Positions 48,862-59,019 of a stretch of 64,000 bases of DNA are shown in pieces. Origin of the DNA: Pseudomonadota bacterium. GTDB taxonomy: Bacteria; Pseudomonadota; Alphaproteobacteria; Acetobacterales; Acetobacteraceae. The notes beneath the pieces are model-generated. The model had not been told where the DNA came from. It saw only the letters and a program-made list of their open reading frames with translations, and ran no database searches. Both the position numbers and the translations under genes were made by a program. Within the stretch, counting starts at the first letter, position 1. Each line of letters begins with the position of its first letter. The stretch spans positions 124,001 through 188,000 of the forward strand of contig JAJZES010000045.1 in NCBI GenBank assembly GCA_021845985.1, read 5' to 3'.

Positions 48862-50385
48862 ATGAACGCGGCCGGCTTTCCCGTCCTTTCGCTCGTCACC
48901 TGGCTGCCGATCGTCGGCTGCCTCGTCATCATGTCCATCCGCGGCGACGAGGAGACGGTGGCGGCGAATGCCCGCTGGACGGCGCTGTGGACCAGTCTGA
49001 TCGTCTTCGTCGTCTCGCTGGTGCTCTGGGTGCGCTTCGATGCCGCCGATCCGGGCTTTCAGTTCGTCGAAAGCGCGGCGTGGCTGCCGCAATGGGGCAT
49101 CACCTACAAGCTCGGCGTCGATGGCATTTCGGTGCTGTTCGTGCTGCTGGCGACGCTGCTGACGCCAATCTGCATTCTGGCGAGCTGGGAGTCGGTGCGG
49201 GTGCGGGTGCGCGAATACATGCTCGCCTTCCTGGTGCTGGAAACCATGATGGTCGGCATGTTCGCCGCACTCGACTTCGTCGTCTTCTACATGTTCTTCG
49301 AGGGCGTGCTGATCCCGATGTATCTGATCATCGGCGTATGGGGCGGCCAGCGCCGCGTCTATGCGGCGATGAAGTTCTTTCTCTACACGCTCGCCGGCTC
49401 GGTGCTGATGCTGCTGGCGCTGCTGGCGATGTGGTATCAGGCCGGCACGACGGACATCCCGACGCTGCTGCGCACGCCGTTTCCGGCGCATATGCAGACC
49501 TGGCTGTTTCTCGCCTTTCTGGCCTCGTTTGCGGTCAAGGTGCCGATGTGGCCGGTGCACACCTGGCTGCCCGACGCGCATGTCGAGGCGCCAACCGCGG
49601 GATCGGTCATTCTTGCCGGCGTGCTGTTGAAGATGGGCGGCTACGGCTTCCTGCGCTTCTCGCTGCCGATGCTGCCGATCGCCTCGGCGCATCTGGCGCC
49701 GCTGATGTTCACCTTGTCGGTGGTCGCGGTGATCTACACCTCGTTCGTCGCCTTTGCGCAGACCGACATGAAGAAGCTGATCGCCTATTCGTCGGTGGCG
49801 CATATGGGCATCGTCACCATCGGCATCTTTACCGCCAACATGCAGGGCGTCTCGGGGGCGATGTTTCAGATGCTGTCGCACGGCATCGTCTCGGCGGCGT
49901 TGTTCCTCTGCGTCGGCGTCGTCTATGACCGCGTCCACACGCGCGAGATCGCGCGCTATGGCGGGCTTGCCGACCGCATGCCGGCGTATGCGGCGGTGTT
50001 CATGCTGTTCACCATGGCCAGCATCGGCCTGCCCGGCACATCCGGCTTCGTCGGCGAGTTTCTGGTGCTGGTCGGCGCCTTCCAGGTCAATTTCTGGCTC
50101 GCCGTACTCGGCAGTCTCGGCATGATCCTGGGTGCCGCCTATGCGCTGTGGCTGTATCGCCGCATCATCTTCGGCGGTATCACCCGCGACGATCTGCGCG
50201 CCATCCTCGATCTGTCGCCGCGCGAGATTGCGGTATTTGCCCCGCTCGCCGTGCTGACGCTGTGGATGGGCGTCTTTCCGTCGAGCTTCAGCGGTTTCTG
50301 GGATGCTGCGGTGGGGGCGATGGTGGAGCGACATCAGGCCGCCCTGCACCTGTCCACCCTGCTGGCCGCGGTGACACCGCAATGA
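48862..50385 (+). CDS. nuoM: NADH-quinone oxidoreductase subunit M
   Basis: A 507-residue ND4 antiporter-like subunit with about 14 TM helices. Markers are [39 protein letters not shown] and [19 protein letters not shown]. The start follows the nuoL stop by 4 bp; the stop overlaps nuoN (ATGA). Confidence 0.97.
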   Translation: MNAAGFPVLSLVTWLPIVGCLVIMSIRGDEETVAANARWTALWTSLIVFVVSLVLWVRFDAADPGFQFVESAAWLPQWGITYKLGVDGISVLFVLLATLLTPICILASWESVRVRVREYMLAFLVLETMMVGMFAALDFVVFYMFFEGVLIPMYLIIGVWGGQRRVYAAMKFFLYTLAGSVLMLLALLAMWYQAGTTDIPTLLRTPFPAHMQTWLFLAFLASFAVKVPMWPVHTWLPDAHVEAPTAGSVILAGVLLKMGGYGFLRFSLPMLPIASAHLAPLMFTLSVVAVIYTSFVAFAQTDMKKLIAYSSVAHMGIVTIGIFTANMQGVSGAMFQMLSHGIVSAALFLCVGVVYDRVHTREIARYGGLADRMPAYAAVFMLFTMASIGLPGTSGFVGEFLVLVGAFQVNFWLAVLGSLGMILGAAYALWLYRRIIFGGITRDDLRAILDLSPREIAVFAPLAVLTLWMGVFPSSFSGFWDAAVGAMVERHQAALHLSTLLAAVTPQ

Positions 50386-51821
50386 GCGCGACAATGATGA
50401 ACTGGTCCCTGGCGGTACCGGAGCTGGTGCTGGCCTGCTGCGGCATGGCGATCCTGCTGTTTGGCGCGCTGATGAAGCGGCGCGAGACGTTCCATCTCGC
50501 CTCGATGCTGACCATCGGCGCTTTTCTGATCACCGCCATGCTGGTGATCGCCGGGCCGCACGGCCTCGCCTATCACGGGCAGTTCGTCGCCGACAGTTTT
50601 TCCGGCTTCGTCAAGCTGCTGGTGCTGGCCGGCTCGGCATTCGCGGTGGTGGCCTCGCTCGACTACAACGAGCATGAGAATCTGCGACGGTTCGAGTTTC
50701 CGGTGCTGATCCTGTTCGCCACCGTCGGCATGATGCTGATGGCCTCGGCGGTCAATCTGATGACGCTGTATGTCGGGCTGGAACTGCAGTCGCTCAGCAT
50801 CTACGTGCTCGCCGCCTTCGCCCGCGACCAGCTCCGCTCGTCGGAGGCCGGGCTGAAATATTTCGTTCTCGGCGCGCTCGCCTCGGGGCTGCTGCTGTAC
50901 GGCATTTCGCTGATTTATGGCTTCACCGGGTCGATGCAGTTTGACCAGCTCGCCCGCGTGCTGGCCGATCCGGCGCGGGTCTCGCCGGGCCTCATCGTCG
51001 GCATTGTCTTCCTCGTCGCCGGCCTTGCCTTCAAGGTGTCGGCGGTGCCGTTCCATATGTGGACGCCCGATGTCTATGAGGGCGCGCCGACGCCGGTGAC
51101 GCTGCTGATGGGCACCTCGCCGAAGGTGGCGGCGATGGCGTTGCTGGTGCGCGCCATGGCGACGCCGTTCGGTCATCTGCTCGGCCAGTGGCAACAGCTC
51201 ATCGTGCTGGTGTCGATCGCCTCGATGCTGCTCGGCGCGCTGGCGGCGATCGGTCAGCGCAACATCAAGCGGCTGATGGCGTATTCGTCGATCGGCCACA
51301 TGGGCTATGTGCTGATCGGTCTGGCCGCCGGCACGCCGGCCGGCATCCGTGGCGTGCTGCTCTATCTCGTCACCTATGTCTTCATGAGCGCCGGCACATT
51401 CGCCTGCATTCTGGCGATGCGCCGCCGCGGCGTGATGCTGGAGCAGATCGCCGATCTTGGCGGCCTCGGCCGGCGCGATCCGGTGCTGGCGATGTGGCTG
51501 ACCGTGTTCATGTTCAGCATGGCCGGTATTCCGCCGTTCTCGGGGTTCTGGGCAAAATACTTCATCTTCACCGCGGCGGTGCAATCCGGCCTGTGGGCGC
51601 TGGCGGTGATCGGGGTGCTGACCAGTGTGATCGGCGCGTATTATTACATTCGTATCATCAAGGTGATGTATTTCGACGAGCCGCAGGAGGCGTTCGATCC
51701 GCGGCCGCCGTCGCTGTCGCTGCTCGCCGCCGGCAGCGGTCTGTTCACGACGCTGTTTTTCGTCTTTCCCGCCCCGTTCGTCGGTGCCGCCGAGACGGCG
51801 GCCAAAGTGCTGTTCGGGTGA
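50382..51821 (+). CDS. nuoN: NADH-quinone oxidoreductase subunit N
   Basis: A 479-residue ND2 antiporter-like subunit with about 14 TM helices. Markers are [38 protein letters not shown] and [19 protein letters not shown]. It is the last nuo gene. Its stop overlaps the GTG of the biotin ligase gene, so transcription and translation continue into the next set. Confidence 0.97.
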   Translation: MSATMMNWSLAVPELVLACCGMAILLFGALMKRRETFHLASMLTIGAFLITAMLVIAGPHGLAYHGQFVADSFSGFVKLLVLAGSAFAVVASLDYNEHENLRRFEFPVLILFATVGMMLMASAVNLMTLYVGLELQSLSIYVLAAFARDQLRSSEAGLKYFVLGALASGLLLYGISLIYGFTGSMQFDQLARVLADPARVSPGLIVGIVFLVAGLAFKVSAVPFHMWTPDVYEGAPTPVTLLMGTSPKVAAMALLVRAMATPFGHLLGQWQQLIVLVSIASMLLGALAAIGQRNIKRLMAYSSIGHMGYVLIGLAAGTPAGIRGVLLYLVTYVFMSAGTFACILAMRRRGVMLEQIADLGGLGRRDPVLAMWLTVFMFSMAGIPPFSGFWAKYFIFTAAVQSGLWALAVIGVLTSVIGAYYYIRIIKVMYFDEPQEAFDPRPPSLSLLAAGSGLFTTLFFVFPAPFVGAAETAAKVLFG

Positions 51822-52546
51822 GTTCCGCCCGCCAGGGCGGCTGGCGGCTGGAAATCCATTCGGTGCTGCCCTCCACCTCCGATCTCTGCCGCGTCCGGGC
51901 GCAGGCCGGGGCGGCGGAGGGGCTGGCGGTGCTGGCGCGGCGGCAGACCGACGGACGCGGGACGCAGGGCCGCGGTTGGGCCTCGGGCGCGGGCAATCTG
52001 TGCCTCTCGGTGCTGCTCCGCCCGGCCGAGCCGGCGCGGCGGGCGGCGGAGTGGTCGCTGCTCGCCGGGGTGGCGCTGGTGGAGGCGCTGGCGGTGCCGG
52101 CCGGGCTGGCGCTGAAATGGCCGAACGATGTTTTGCTGCACGGCCGCAAGCTGGCCGGAATCCTGGTCGAAAGCGCGGCCGAACCGGATGGCACGCTCGC
52201 CTGGCTGATCATCGGGATCGGCGTCAATCTGGCGGTTGCACCTGAGGTAAGCGGTAGGGCAACCGCCTGTCTGGCGGAGGTTGCACCGGCGCCGGCGCCG
52301 GAGATGTTCGCGGTTGCGCTGCTCGACCGGTTGGCGCTGTGGCGCGAGCGGCGGGCACAGGCGGGGTTCGCCCCGGTGCGCGAGGCCTGGCTGCGCCATG
52401 GGCCGCAGGCGGATTGCCGGATGGCCCTGCGCCTTGGGTCTGGCACGCGCGACGGTGGCTTTGCCGGGCTGGCGGAGGATGGCAGGTTGCTGCTGCGTGT
52501 TGACGGTCGCGTCGAAGCCTTCGCCGCCGGCGAGATTGTCGCCTGA
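51818..52546 (+). CDS. birA: Biotin--[acetyl-CoA carboxylase] ligase (monofunctional)
   Basis: A 242-residue biotin protein ligase that charges the AccB subunit. The catalytic motif GRGTQGRGWASGAGNL, KWPNDVLLHGRKLAGILVE and GIGVNL are present. It lacks the N-terminal helix-turn-helix of E. coli BirA, so it is an enzyme only, not the bio repressor. GTG 51818 overlaps the nuoN stop (GTGA). This linkage after nuoN is usual in related alphaproteobacteria. Confidence 0.92.
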   Translation: MSSARQGGWRLEIHSVLPSTSDLCRVRAQAGAAEGLAVLARRQTDGRGTQGRGWASGAGNLCLSVLLRPAEPARRAAEWSLLAGVALVEALAVPAGLALKWPNDVLLHGRKLAGILVESAAEPDGTLAWLIIGIGVNLAVAPEVSGRATACLAEVAPAPAPEMFAVALLDRLALWRERRAQAGFAPVREAWLRHGPQADCRMALRLGSGTRDGGFAGLAEDGRLLLRVDGRVEAFAAGEIVA

Positions 52547-52588
52547 TTCGGTTCAACGCCTGATCCAGCCGCGGAGGCGCGTGACCCC

Positions 52589-53398
52589 ATGCTGCTCGTG
52601 TTCGACGCCGGCAACACCAATGTCGTCGCTGCCATGCATGATGGGCGGGGCTGGCGCGGCAACTGGCGCATCGCCACCGACCCGCAACGTACCTCCGACG
52701 AATACGCCGTCTGGCTGCTGACGCTGTTGCAGCATGCCGGGCTGAAGCGCGAGGAGGTCAGCGCCGCGGTGATCGGCACCGTGGTTCCGGCGGCGCTCTA
52801 TCACCTGCGCCGGCTGGTGCGCGACTGGTTCGATGTCGAGCCGCTGGTGGTGCGGTCAAATCTCGACTGGGGGTTTGCCATCCAGGTCGAGCAGCCGGAG
52901 GAGGTCGGCGCCGACCGGCTGCTCAACGCGCTGGCGGCGCATCGGACATATCGCGGGCCGCTGGTGGTGATTGATTTCGGCACCGCCACCACCTTTGACG
53001 TGGTCGGCGCCGACGGCGCCTATCTCGGCGGCGTCATCGCCCCCGGCATCAACTTGTCGATCGAGGCGCTGCACCGCGCCGCGGCGCGGCTGCCGCGCAT
53101 CGGCATCGGCCGGCCGCACTCGGTGATCGGCCGCTCCACCGTGCCGGCCATGCAGTCGGGCATCTATTGGGGCTATGTCGGCATGATCGAGGGGCTGGTG
53201 AACCGGATCAAGGCCGAGTTCGGCGCGCCGCTGAAGGTCGTCGCCACCGGCGGCCTCGCCCCGCTGCTGGCCGAGGGTACAACCGTGATCGAACGCACGG
53301 ACCCCGATATCACGCTGGAAGGTATGCGCCTGTTGGCGGAGCGCAACCCGGTACCCACATCGTCGCGTGACAGATTACGGCCGGCGGACAGCGACTGA
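52589..53398 (+). CDS. coaX: Type III pantothenate kinase
   Basis: A 269-residue ASKHA-fold kinase for the first step of CoA synthesis. The phosphate-1 loop is FDAGNTNVV, the [12 protein letters not shown] region binds pantothenate, and [11 protein letters not shown] is phosphate 2. Type III enzymes are not feedback-inhibited by CoA and need a monovalent cation. It lies between birA and rnj in one apparent operon. Confidence 0.95.
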   Translation: MLLVFDAGNTNVVAAMHDGRGWRGNWRIATDPQRTSDEYAVWLLTLLQHAGLKREEVSAAVIGTVVPAALYHLRRLVRDWFDVEPLVVRSNLDWGFAIQVEQPEEVGADRLLNALAAHRTYRGPLVVIDFGTATTFDVVGADGAYLGGVIAPGINLSIEALHRAAARLPRIGIGRPHSVIGRSTVPAMQSGIYWGYVGMIEGLVNRIKAEFGAPLKVVATGGLAPLLAEGTTVIERTDPDITLEGMRLLAERNPVPTSSRDRLRPADSD

Positions 53399-53433
53399 CG
53401 CACCGCGGCGACCCCGAAGGGACTTCAACAGCG

Positions 53434-55080
53434 ATGGATTTGACGAACGGAGATCTGGCCTTCCTGCCATTGGGCGGGACCGGCGAGATCGGCATGAACC
53501 TTAATCTTTACCGCGCCGAGGGGCGTTGGCTGGCGGTTGATTGCGGCATCGGCTTCGGCGGCTCGGACCTGCCCGAGGTCGATGTCATGGTGCCCGACCC
53601 GGCCTTCATCGCCGAGCGGCGGGACAGCCTGGTCGGGCTGGTGATCACCCATGCGCATGAGGACCATCTCGGCGCCGTGGCGTGGCTGTGGCGGCAGTTG
53701 CGCTGCCCGGTCTATGCCACCCCGTTCGCCGCCGCGGTGCTGCGCCGCAAGCTGGCCGAGGCGCAGTTGCTGGCCGAGGTCAAGCTGCATGTGGTGCCGC
53801 CGGGCGGGTCGTTCGAACTGCCGCCGTTCAGCCTGCGGATGATCCCGGTGACGCATTCCACCCCGGAGGCGCAGGCGCTGGTCATCCGCACCGCCGCCGG
53901 CACGGTGCTGCATACCGGCGACTGGAAACTCGACTCCGAGCCGACCGTCGGGCCGCCGACCGACGAGGCCGCCTTCGCCGCGCTCGGCGAAGAGGGCGTG
54001 CTGGCGATGATCTGCGACTCGACCAATGCCATGGTCGAGGGGCATTCCGGCTCCGAGGGCGATGTGCGCCGGGCGCTGTCGGTGCTGATCGGCAGTCTGA
54101 GCGGGCGGGTGGCGGTGACCTGTTTTGCCAGCAACGTCGCCCGCGTCGAGTCGGTGGCGATGGCGGCGCGTGATGCCGGGCGCTCCGTCGCCGTGGTCGG
54201 GCGCAGCCTGCGCAACCTGGAGGCGGCGGCGCGGGAGTGCGGCTATCTGCGCGGCATCCCGCCGTTCCTCGGCGAGGATGAGGCCAATGACATCCCCGAC
54301 GACAATCTGCTGATCCTGGTCACCGGCAGCCAGGGCGAGCCGCGCAGCGCGCTCGCCCGCATCGCCGCCGACAGCCATCCGCGCATCGAGCTCGGCGAGG
54401 GCGATACGGTGGTGTTCAGCAGCCGCGTCATCCCCGGCAATGAGCGGGCGATCGGCACGGTGCAGGACAATCTGGTCCGCCGCGGCGTGCGGCTGATGAC
54501 CGACACCGACCACATGATCCATGTCTCCGGCCACCCGGCGCGCGACGAACTGCGCCGGCTGTATCGGCTGGTGCGTCCGCGCCTGTCGGTGCCGGTGCAT
54601 GGCGAGTGGCGGCATTTGTCGGCGCATGCGGCGCTGGCGCAGGAGGCGGGGATCAAGACCGTCCTGCTGGAGGATGGCGACATCTTGAGCCTCGCCCCCG
54701 GCGTGCCGGAAATCGTCGATAGCGCGCCGGTCGGCCGGCTGGTGCTGGACGGCTCGCGGCTGGTGCCGTTGCAGGGCGGGGTGATGGGCGCGCGGCGGCG
54801 GATGATGTTCAACGGGATGGTCATCGCCAGCATTGCCGTCGATGACAGCGGGCGGCTGCGCGGCGCGCCGCGGCTGAGTGCGCCCGGCCTGTTCGAGCCG
54901 GATGATGCCGAGGCGGCGCGCGTCGTCGGCGAGTTTGCCGAGGCGCTGGCCGAGCTGCCGATCAGCCTGCGGCGGGAGGATGCCGGGCTGCTGGACGCGG
55001 CGAAGGCGGCGCTGCGGCGGGCGCTGGGCAAGCGGCTGCAGAAGCGTCCGCTGGTCGATGTGCACCTGCTGCGGGTCTGA
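53434..55080 (+). CDS. rnj: Ribonuclease J
   Basis: A 548-residue metallo-beta-lactamase/beta-CASP ribonuclease with 5'-exo and endonuclease action on RNA. The metal motif is THAHEDHLGAVAW, with VTHSTPEAQAL and HTGDWKLDSEP following. The beta-CASP region shows CFASNVARVESV and SGHPARDEL, and the C-terminal domain is of RNase J type. It probably shares RNA decay and rRNA maturation with RNase E-type enzymes, as in other alphaproteobacteria. Confidence 0.94.
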   Translation: MDLTNGDLAFLPLGGTGEIGMNLNLYRAEGRWLAVDCGIGFGGSDLPEVDVMVPDPAFIAERRDSLVGLVITHAHEDHLGAVAWLWRQLRCPVYATPFAAAVLRRKLAEAQLLAEVKLHVVPPGGSFELPPFSLRMIPVTHSTPEAQALVIRTAAGTVLHTGDWKLDSEPTVGPPTDEAAFAALGEEGVLAMICDSTNAMVEGHSGSEGDVRRALSVLIGSLSGRVAVTCFASNVARVESVAMAARDAGRSVAVVGRSLRNLEAAARECGYLRGIPPFLGEDEANDIPDDNLLILVTGSQGEPRSALARIAADSHPRIELGEGDTVVFSSRVIPGNERAIGTVQDNLVRRGVRLMTDTDHMIHVSGHPARDELRRLYRLVRPRLSVPVHGEWRHLSAHAALAQEAGIKTVLLEDGDILSLAPGVPEIVDSAPVGRLVLDGSRLVPLQGGVMGARRRMMFNGMVIASIAVDDSGRLRGAPRLSAPGLFEPDDAEAARVVGEFAEALAELPISLRREDAGLLDAAKAALRRALGKRLQKRPLVDVHLLRV

Positions 55081-55085
55081 CGCCG

Positions 55086-55346
55086 ATGACGTGGTTTACC
55101 GCCGTTGTTCTCTACGTGCTGATCTGGTGGATCGTGCTGTTCGCCATGCTGCCGATCGGCGCCCGCCCGGACAGCGATGCCGATGCAACGAGCGGCTGGC
55201 GCGGTGCGCCAACCCAGCCGTTTTTGTGGCGCAAGGTGGTGGCGACGACGGTGGTGGCGGCAATCCTGCTGGCCATCGCCAACGTGGTGATCAGTGGGCC
55301 GTGGATGAGTTTCCGCAGCGGCCCGTGGGCGCTGCACCCGGATTGA
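55086..55346 (+). CDS. DUF1467 small membrane protein
   Basis: An 86-residue protein with two TM helices (WFTAVVLYVLIWWIVLFAML and VVATTVVAAILLAIANVVI) linked by a short polar loop. The WWIVLF-LPIG pattern is that of DUF1467, a family almost restricted to alphaproteobacteria and found next to rnj or proS. No function is established. It starts 5 bp after rnj. Confidence 0.85.
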   Translation: MTWFTAVVLYVLIWWIVLFAMLPIGARPDSDADATSGWRGAPTQPFLWRKVVATTVVAAILLAIANVVISGPWMSFRSGPWALHPD

Positions 55347-55444
55347 GCAGACGGCCACGGATCGGCGTCATATGCCGGAAATTGAGGCATGATTCGGCGC
55401 AGAACGGCGATTTTCTCGTGGACGGGATGAAAATAGCCGTGGAC

Positions 55445-55566
55445 GGGGAGTGCGCCAGTCAGCAATCATCACGGTCAGGACGAGGAGCTTCCTCATCCTG
55501 CCGTGTGACTGGCGTTTCCTCCCTAAACTTGGCCCGCTGCGCCTTGAGGCGCGCGGGCCTTTTTTC
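55445..55566 (+). ncRNA. Candidate structured small RNA with its own terminator (suhB/mmgR-like)
   Basis: Three features line up. The closing stem is CGCCAGTCA (55453-55461) with TGACTGGCG (55506-55514). Inside it, a long hairpin joins 55471-55485 to 55491-55504 around the loop AGCTT. The single-stranded linker TTTCCTCCCTAAACTTGG (55515-55532) is an anti-Shine-Dalgarno-like CCUCCC stretch, and a strong terminator follows. The linker plus terminator recalls the alphaproteobacterial suhB/mmgR (alpha-r8) sRNAs; that assignment is from memory. The 5' end is a guess. It lies in the rnj/DUF1467-proS gap with no coding potential. Confidence 0.6.
55531..55566 (+). terminator. Rho-independent terminator of the small RNA
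   Basis: The stem GGCCCGC-T-GCGCC with GGCGC-GCGGGCC around the loop TTGA (55531-55559) is followed by seven Ts. It is among the strongest terminators in the window and would also end read-through from the rnj/DUF1467 operon. Confidence 0.88.
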
Positions 55567-55647
55567 TGTTTAACCGCTCATGTCCGTTGTGTCACGCGGT
55601 TTTGGGCGCGGTGCCGCGTGTTGGAGTGATTTTATTGCGCGGGATTA

Positions 55648-55662
55648 TTGTGCGCCGCACAA
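55648..55662. promoter_or_regulatory. Palindrome upstream of proS
   Basis: TTGTGC-GCC-GCACAA is a perfect 6-bp inverted repeat about 85 bp before the proS start, in an AT-richer stretch likely to contain its promoter. It may be a regulator site; no regulator can be named. Confidence 0.3.
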
Positions 55663-55747
55663 ATATGTCGGATGACAGCCTTGTCTGGCGCGGCGCGGTG
55701 TCGCCCGGTAGGGTCCGGGACTTTCCCCGATTGGATGACCCGCCGCC

Positions 55748-57052
55748 ATGCGCCTCTCACGCACGCTCGCTCCCACGCTCAAGGAAACGCCCGCCGAGGC
55801 GCAGATCGTCTCGCACCGGCTTATGCTGCGCGCCGGGCTGGTGCGGCAGACCGCGGCCGGCATCTATGCCTGGCTGCCGATGGGCTTTCGCGTGCTGCAG
55901 AACATCGCCCGCATCGTGCGCGAGGAGCAGGACGCGGTCGGCGCGCAGGAAATGCTGATGCCGACCATCCAGCCGGCCGAGCTGTGGCGCACCAGCGGGC
56001 GCTATGACGCCTATGGTCCCGAGATGCTGCGCATCCGCGACCGGCACGAGCGCGACATGCTGTTCGGGCCGACCAACGAGGAGATGATCACCGATATTTT
56101 CCGCCAGTCGGTGAAGTCCTACCGCGAATTGCCGCAGATGCTGTACCATATCCAGTGGAAGTTCCGCGACGAGGTGCGCCCGCGCTTCGGCGTGATGCGC
56201 GGGCGCGAGTTCCTGATGAAGGACGCCTACAGCTTCGATCTCGACTATCCCGGCGCCGTCATCAGTTATCGCAAGATGATGCTGGCCTATATGCGCACCT
56301 TCCAGCGCCTCGGCGTCAAGGCGATCCCGATGGAGGCGGAGAGCGGGCCGATCGGCGGCAATCTCAGCCACGAGTTCATCATCCTGGCCGCCACCGGAGA
56401 GAGCGAGGTGTGGTATGATGCCGGCTTCGAGCGGATGGATTTCTCCGGCAGCGCCGTGTCGCACCAGTCGGAGGCCGATCTCGAACGGTTTTTCGCCGAG
56501 ATGACGACGCCCTATGCGGCGACTGATGAGAAGCATGATCCGGCCGCGTGGGACAAAGTATCCGACCAGCGGCAAGGCCGGGGAATCGAAGTCGGCCACA
56601 TCTTTTACTTCGGCACCAAATACAGCGCCCCGATGGGCCTCAGCGTCGCCGGGCGCGACGGGATCCCGGTGGTGCCGCATATGGGCAGCTACGGCATCGG
56701 CGTCTCCCGCCTCGTCGGCGCGCTGATCGAGGCGCATCACGATGCCGCCGGCATCGTCTGGCCCGAGTCGGTGGCGCCGTTCCGCGCCGCCATCCTCAAC
56801 CTCAAGGTCGGCGACCCGCTGTGCGACCGCGTCTGCGAAGACCTCTATGCGCGCTTCGCCGGCGCCGCGCTCTATGACGACCGCGAGGACCGTGCCGGGG
56901 TCAAATTCGCCGATGCCGACCTGATGGGCCATCCGTGGCAGATCGTCGTCGGGCCGCGCGGCGCCGCCGCCGGAGTGGTCGAGCTGAAGCGCCGGGCCAC
57001 CGGCGAGAAGCTGGAACTGCCGATCGACGCCGTTCACGCGCGGATCGGATAG
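55748..57052 (+). CDS. proS: Prolyl-tRNA synthetase (short alphaproteobacterial type)
   Basis: A 434-residue class II synthetase that charges tRNA-Pro. Motif 2 is in [20 protein letters not shown], the TNEE block is [12 protein letters not shown], and motif 3 is [19 protein letters not shown]. It lacks the large INS editing domain inserted between motifs 2 and 3 in E. coli ProS, which explains the short length and is the norm in alphaproteobacteria. Editing of Ala-tRNA-Pro would need a separate ProXp protein. Confidence 0.95.
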   Translation: MRLSRTLAPTLKETPAEAQIVSHRLMLRAGLVRQTAAGIYAWLPMGFRVLQNIARIVREEQDAVGAQEMLMPTIQPAELWRTSGRYDAYGPEMLRIRDRHERDMLFGPTNEEMITDIFRQSVKSYRELPQMLYHIQWKFRDEVRPRFGVMRGREFLMKDAYSFDLDYPGAVISYRKMMLAYMRTFQRLGVKAIPMEAESGPIGGNLSHEFIILAATGESEVWYDAGFERMDFSGSAVSHQSEADLERFFAEMTTPYAATDEKHDPAAWDKVSDQRQGRGIEVGHIFYFGTKYSAPMGLSVAGRDGIPVVPHMGSYGIGVSRLVGALIEAHHDAAGIVWPESVAPFRAAILNLKVGDPLCDRVCEDLYARFAGAALYDDREDRAGVKFADADLMGHPWQIVVGPRGAAAGVVELKRRATGEKLELPIDAVHARIG

Positions 57053-57054
57053 GC

Positions 57055-58311
57055 ATGTTCGGCGCCTTCGAGAGGATGGTCGCCGCCCGCTATCTGCGCG
57101 CGCGCAAGGGCGAGCGGTTCGTCTCCGTCATCGCCAGCTTCTCGCTGATCGGCATCGCCCTCGGCGTCGCCACGCTGATCATCGTGATGAGCGTGATGAA
57201 CGGCTTTCGCACCGAGTTGCTCGGCCGCATCCTCGGCCTCAACGGGCATCTCGGCATCTACGCCGCCGGCGCGCCGATGCGTGATTTCGATGCCATCGCC
57301 GCGCGGGTGCGCGGCCTGCCCGGCGTTACCGCGGCGCTGCCGGTGGTCGAGGGGCAGGCGCTGCTCACCGCCGATCGCGGCGGCGCCTTTGGCGGGCTGG
57401 TGCGCGGCATGCGGCAAGCCGATCTGCGGGCGCTGAAACTGGTTGCCGACAATATCCGCGAGGGCAGTCTCGATGGCTTCAAGGGCGACGATGCGGTGGC
57501 CATCGGCATTGGTCTGGCGCAGCGGCTCGGCCTGTCGGTCGGCGGCAAGATCACGCTGATCTCACCGCAGGGATCGGCGACCGCGTTCGGCACGGTGCCG
57601 CGCATCCGCGCCTACAACGTCGTCGCGGTGTTCCAGGTCGGCTTCAACGAGGCCGATACCAGCTTCGTCTTTCTGCCGCTGGAGGCGGCGCAGGTGTTCT
57701 TTCAGGTGCGCGACGCGGCGACCCAGGTGGAAGTGATGGTGCGCGATCCCGACGCGGTTGGCACGGTCAACCGCGAAGTGCGCGCGGCGCTCGCCGACCA
57801 CGGCGCGACGCTGCGGGTGATCGACTGGACGCAGAGCAACAACAGCCTGTTTGCCGCGGTCGCGGTGGAACGCAACGTGATGTTCCTGATCCTGACGCTG
57901 ATCATCGTGGTGGCGGCGTTCAATGTGATCTCCAGCCTGATCATGATGGTCAAGGACAAGACGCGCGACATTGCCGTGTTGCGCACCATCGGCGCCGGAT
58001 CGGGGGCGGTGATGCGGATTTTCCTGATGTGCGGCGCCTTCGTCGGCGTCGCCGGCACCGTCCTCGGCGCCGTGCTCGGCATCGTCTTCTGCCTCAACAT
58101 CGAGACCATACGGCACTGGCTGGAGAGCCTGACCGGGACCAACCTGTTCAACCCGGAAGTGTATTTTCTGTCGCAACTGCCGGCGGAGCTGGACTGGCGC
58201 GAGGTGGCGCAGGTGATCGGCATGGCGCTCGGCCTCTCGTTGCTGGCGACGCTCTATCCGAGCTGGCGGGCGGCGCGCACCGATCCGGTGGAGGCGCTGC
58301 GGCATGAGTGA
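57055..58311 (+). CDS. lolC: LolC/E-type lipoprotein-releasing ABC permease
   Basis: A 418-residue inner-membrane permease with four TM helices: one N-terminal ([20 protein letters not shown]) and three C-terminal around a large periplasmic domain. The C-terminal FtsX-like part has [20 protein letters not shown] and ends [19 protein letters not shown] single LolC/E-type permease with LolD is usual in alphaproteobacteria and would act as a homodimer (LolF-like). It starts 2 bp after proS and overlaps lolD. Confidence 0.93.
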   Translation: MFGAFERMVAARYLRARKGERFVSVIASFSLIGIALGVATLIIVMSVMNGFRTELLGRILGLNGHLGIYAAGAPMRDFDAIAARVRGLPGVTAALPVVEGQALLTADRGGAFGGLVRGMRQADLRALKLVADNIREGSLDGFKGDDAVAIGIGLAQRLGLSVGGKITLISPQGSATAFGTVPRIRAYNVVAVFQVGFNEADTSFVFLPLEAAQVFFQVRDAATQVEVMVRDPDAVGTVNREVRAALADHGATLRVIDWTQSNNSLFAAVAVERNVMFLILTLIIVVAAFNVISSLIMMVKDKTRDIAVLRTIGAGSGAVMRIFLMCGAFVGVAGTVLGAVLGIVFCLNIETIRHWLESLTGTNLFNPEVYFLSQLPAELDWREVAQVIGMALGLSLLATLYPSWRAARTDPVEALRHE

Positions 58312-58981
58312 GCGGCTGGAACTGCGCGGCGTGCGCCGCACCTATCGCAGCGGCGACAGCCCGCTGCCGGTGCTGCGCGGCGCCGACCTGAAGCTGGCGG
58401 CCGGCGAGATCGTGGCGCTGGTGGCGCCCTCGGGCGCCGGCAAATCGACCCTGCTGCATCTGGCCGGGCTGCTGGAGCAGCCGGACGGCGGCAAGGTGCT
58501 GGTCGGCGGGCGCGACGCGGGCGCGCTGTCGGACGCCGAGCGCACCGCGATCCGCCGCGACTCGATCGGCTTCGTCTATCAGTTCCATCATCTGCTCGGC
58601 GAGTTCACCGCGCTGGAGAACATCGTGCTGCCGCAGATGATTGCCGGGACAAGGCGACGCGATGCCGAGGCGCGCGCGCGGCGGCTGCTCGGCGCGTTCG
58701 GGCTGGCGGCGCGGGCGGCGCATCTGCCGGGGCGGCTGTCGGGCGGCGAGCAGCAGCGCGTCGCCATTGCCCGCGCCCTGGCCAATGCGCCGTTGGTGCT
58801 GCTGGCCGACGAGCCGACCGGCAATCTCGACGTCGAGACGGCGCGCCTGGTGTTCGACGAGCTGCTGTCGAGCGTGCGCACGCATGGCGCGGCGGCGCTG
58901 ATCGCCACGCACAACCCGGATCTGGCGGCGCGCATGGACCGCACGGTGACGCTGCGCGACGGGCGCGTGGTGGATCTGTGA
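58304..58981 (+). CDS. lolD: Lipoprotein-releasing system ATPase LolD
   Basis: A 225-residue ABC ATPase of the MacB/LolD subgroup. Walker A is [12 protein letters not shown], the Q-loop is [17 protein letters not shown], the signature is [15 protein letters not shown] and Walker B is [25 protein letters not shown] is typical of LolD. With the upstream permease it drives outer-membrane lipoproteins off the inner membrane to LolA. The start overlaps the lolC stop by 8 bases. Confidence 0.94.
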   Translation: MSERLELRGVRRTYRSGDSPLPVLRGADLKLAAGEIVALVAPSGAGKSTLLHLAGLLEQPDGGKVLVGGRDAGALSDAERTAIRRDSIGFVYQFHHLLGEFTALENIVLPQMIAGTRRRDAEARARRLLGAFGLAARAAHLPGRLSGGEQQRVAIARALANAPLVLLADEPTGNLDVETARLVFDELLSSVRTHGAAALIATHNPDLAARMDRTVTLRDGRVVDL

Positions 58982-59019
58982 CGCTGCCCGGACGCCGCCG
59001 CCCCGACGAGGTTCCCACC

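Noticed and set aside
46809-48938. A 709-codon antisense frame opposite nuoL
   Set aside because: Its His/Asp/Arg-rich composition is the complement of hydrophobic codons of the membrane protein. It is not a gene.
48829-50394. A 521-codon antisense frame exactly opposite nuoM
   Set aside because: The same effect as above. NuoM on the + strand is fully conserved.
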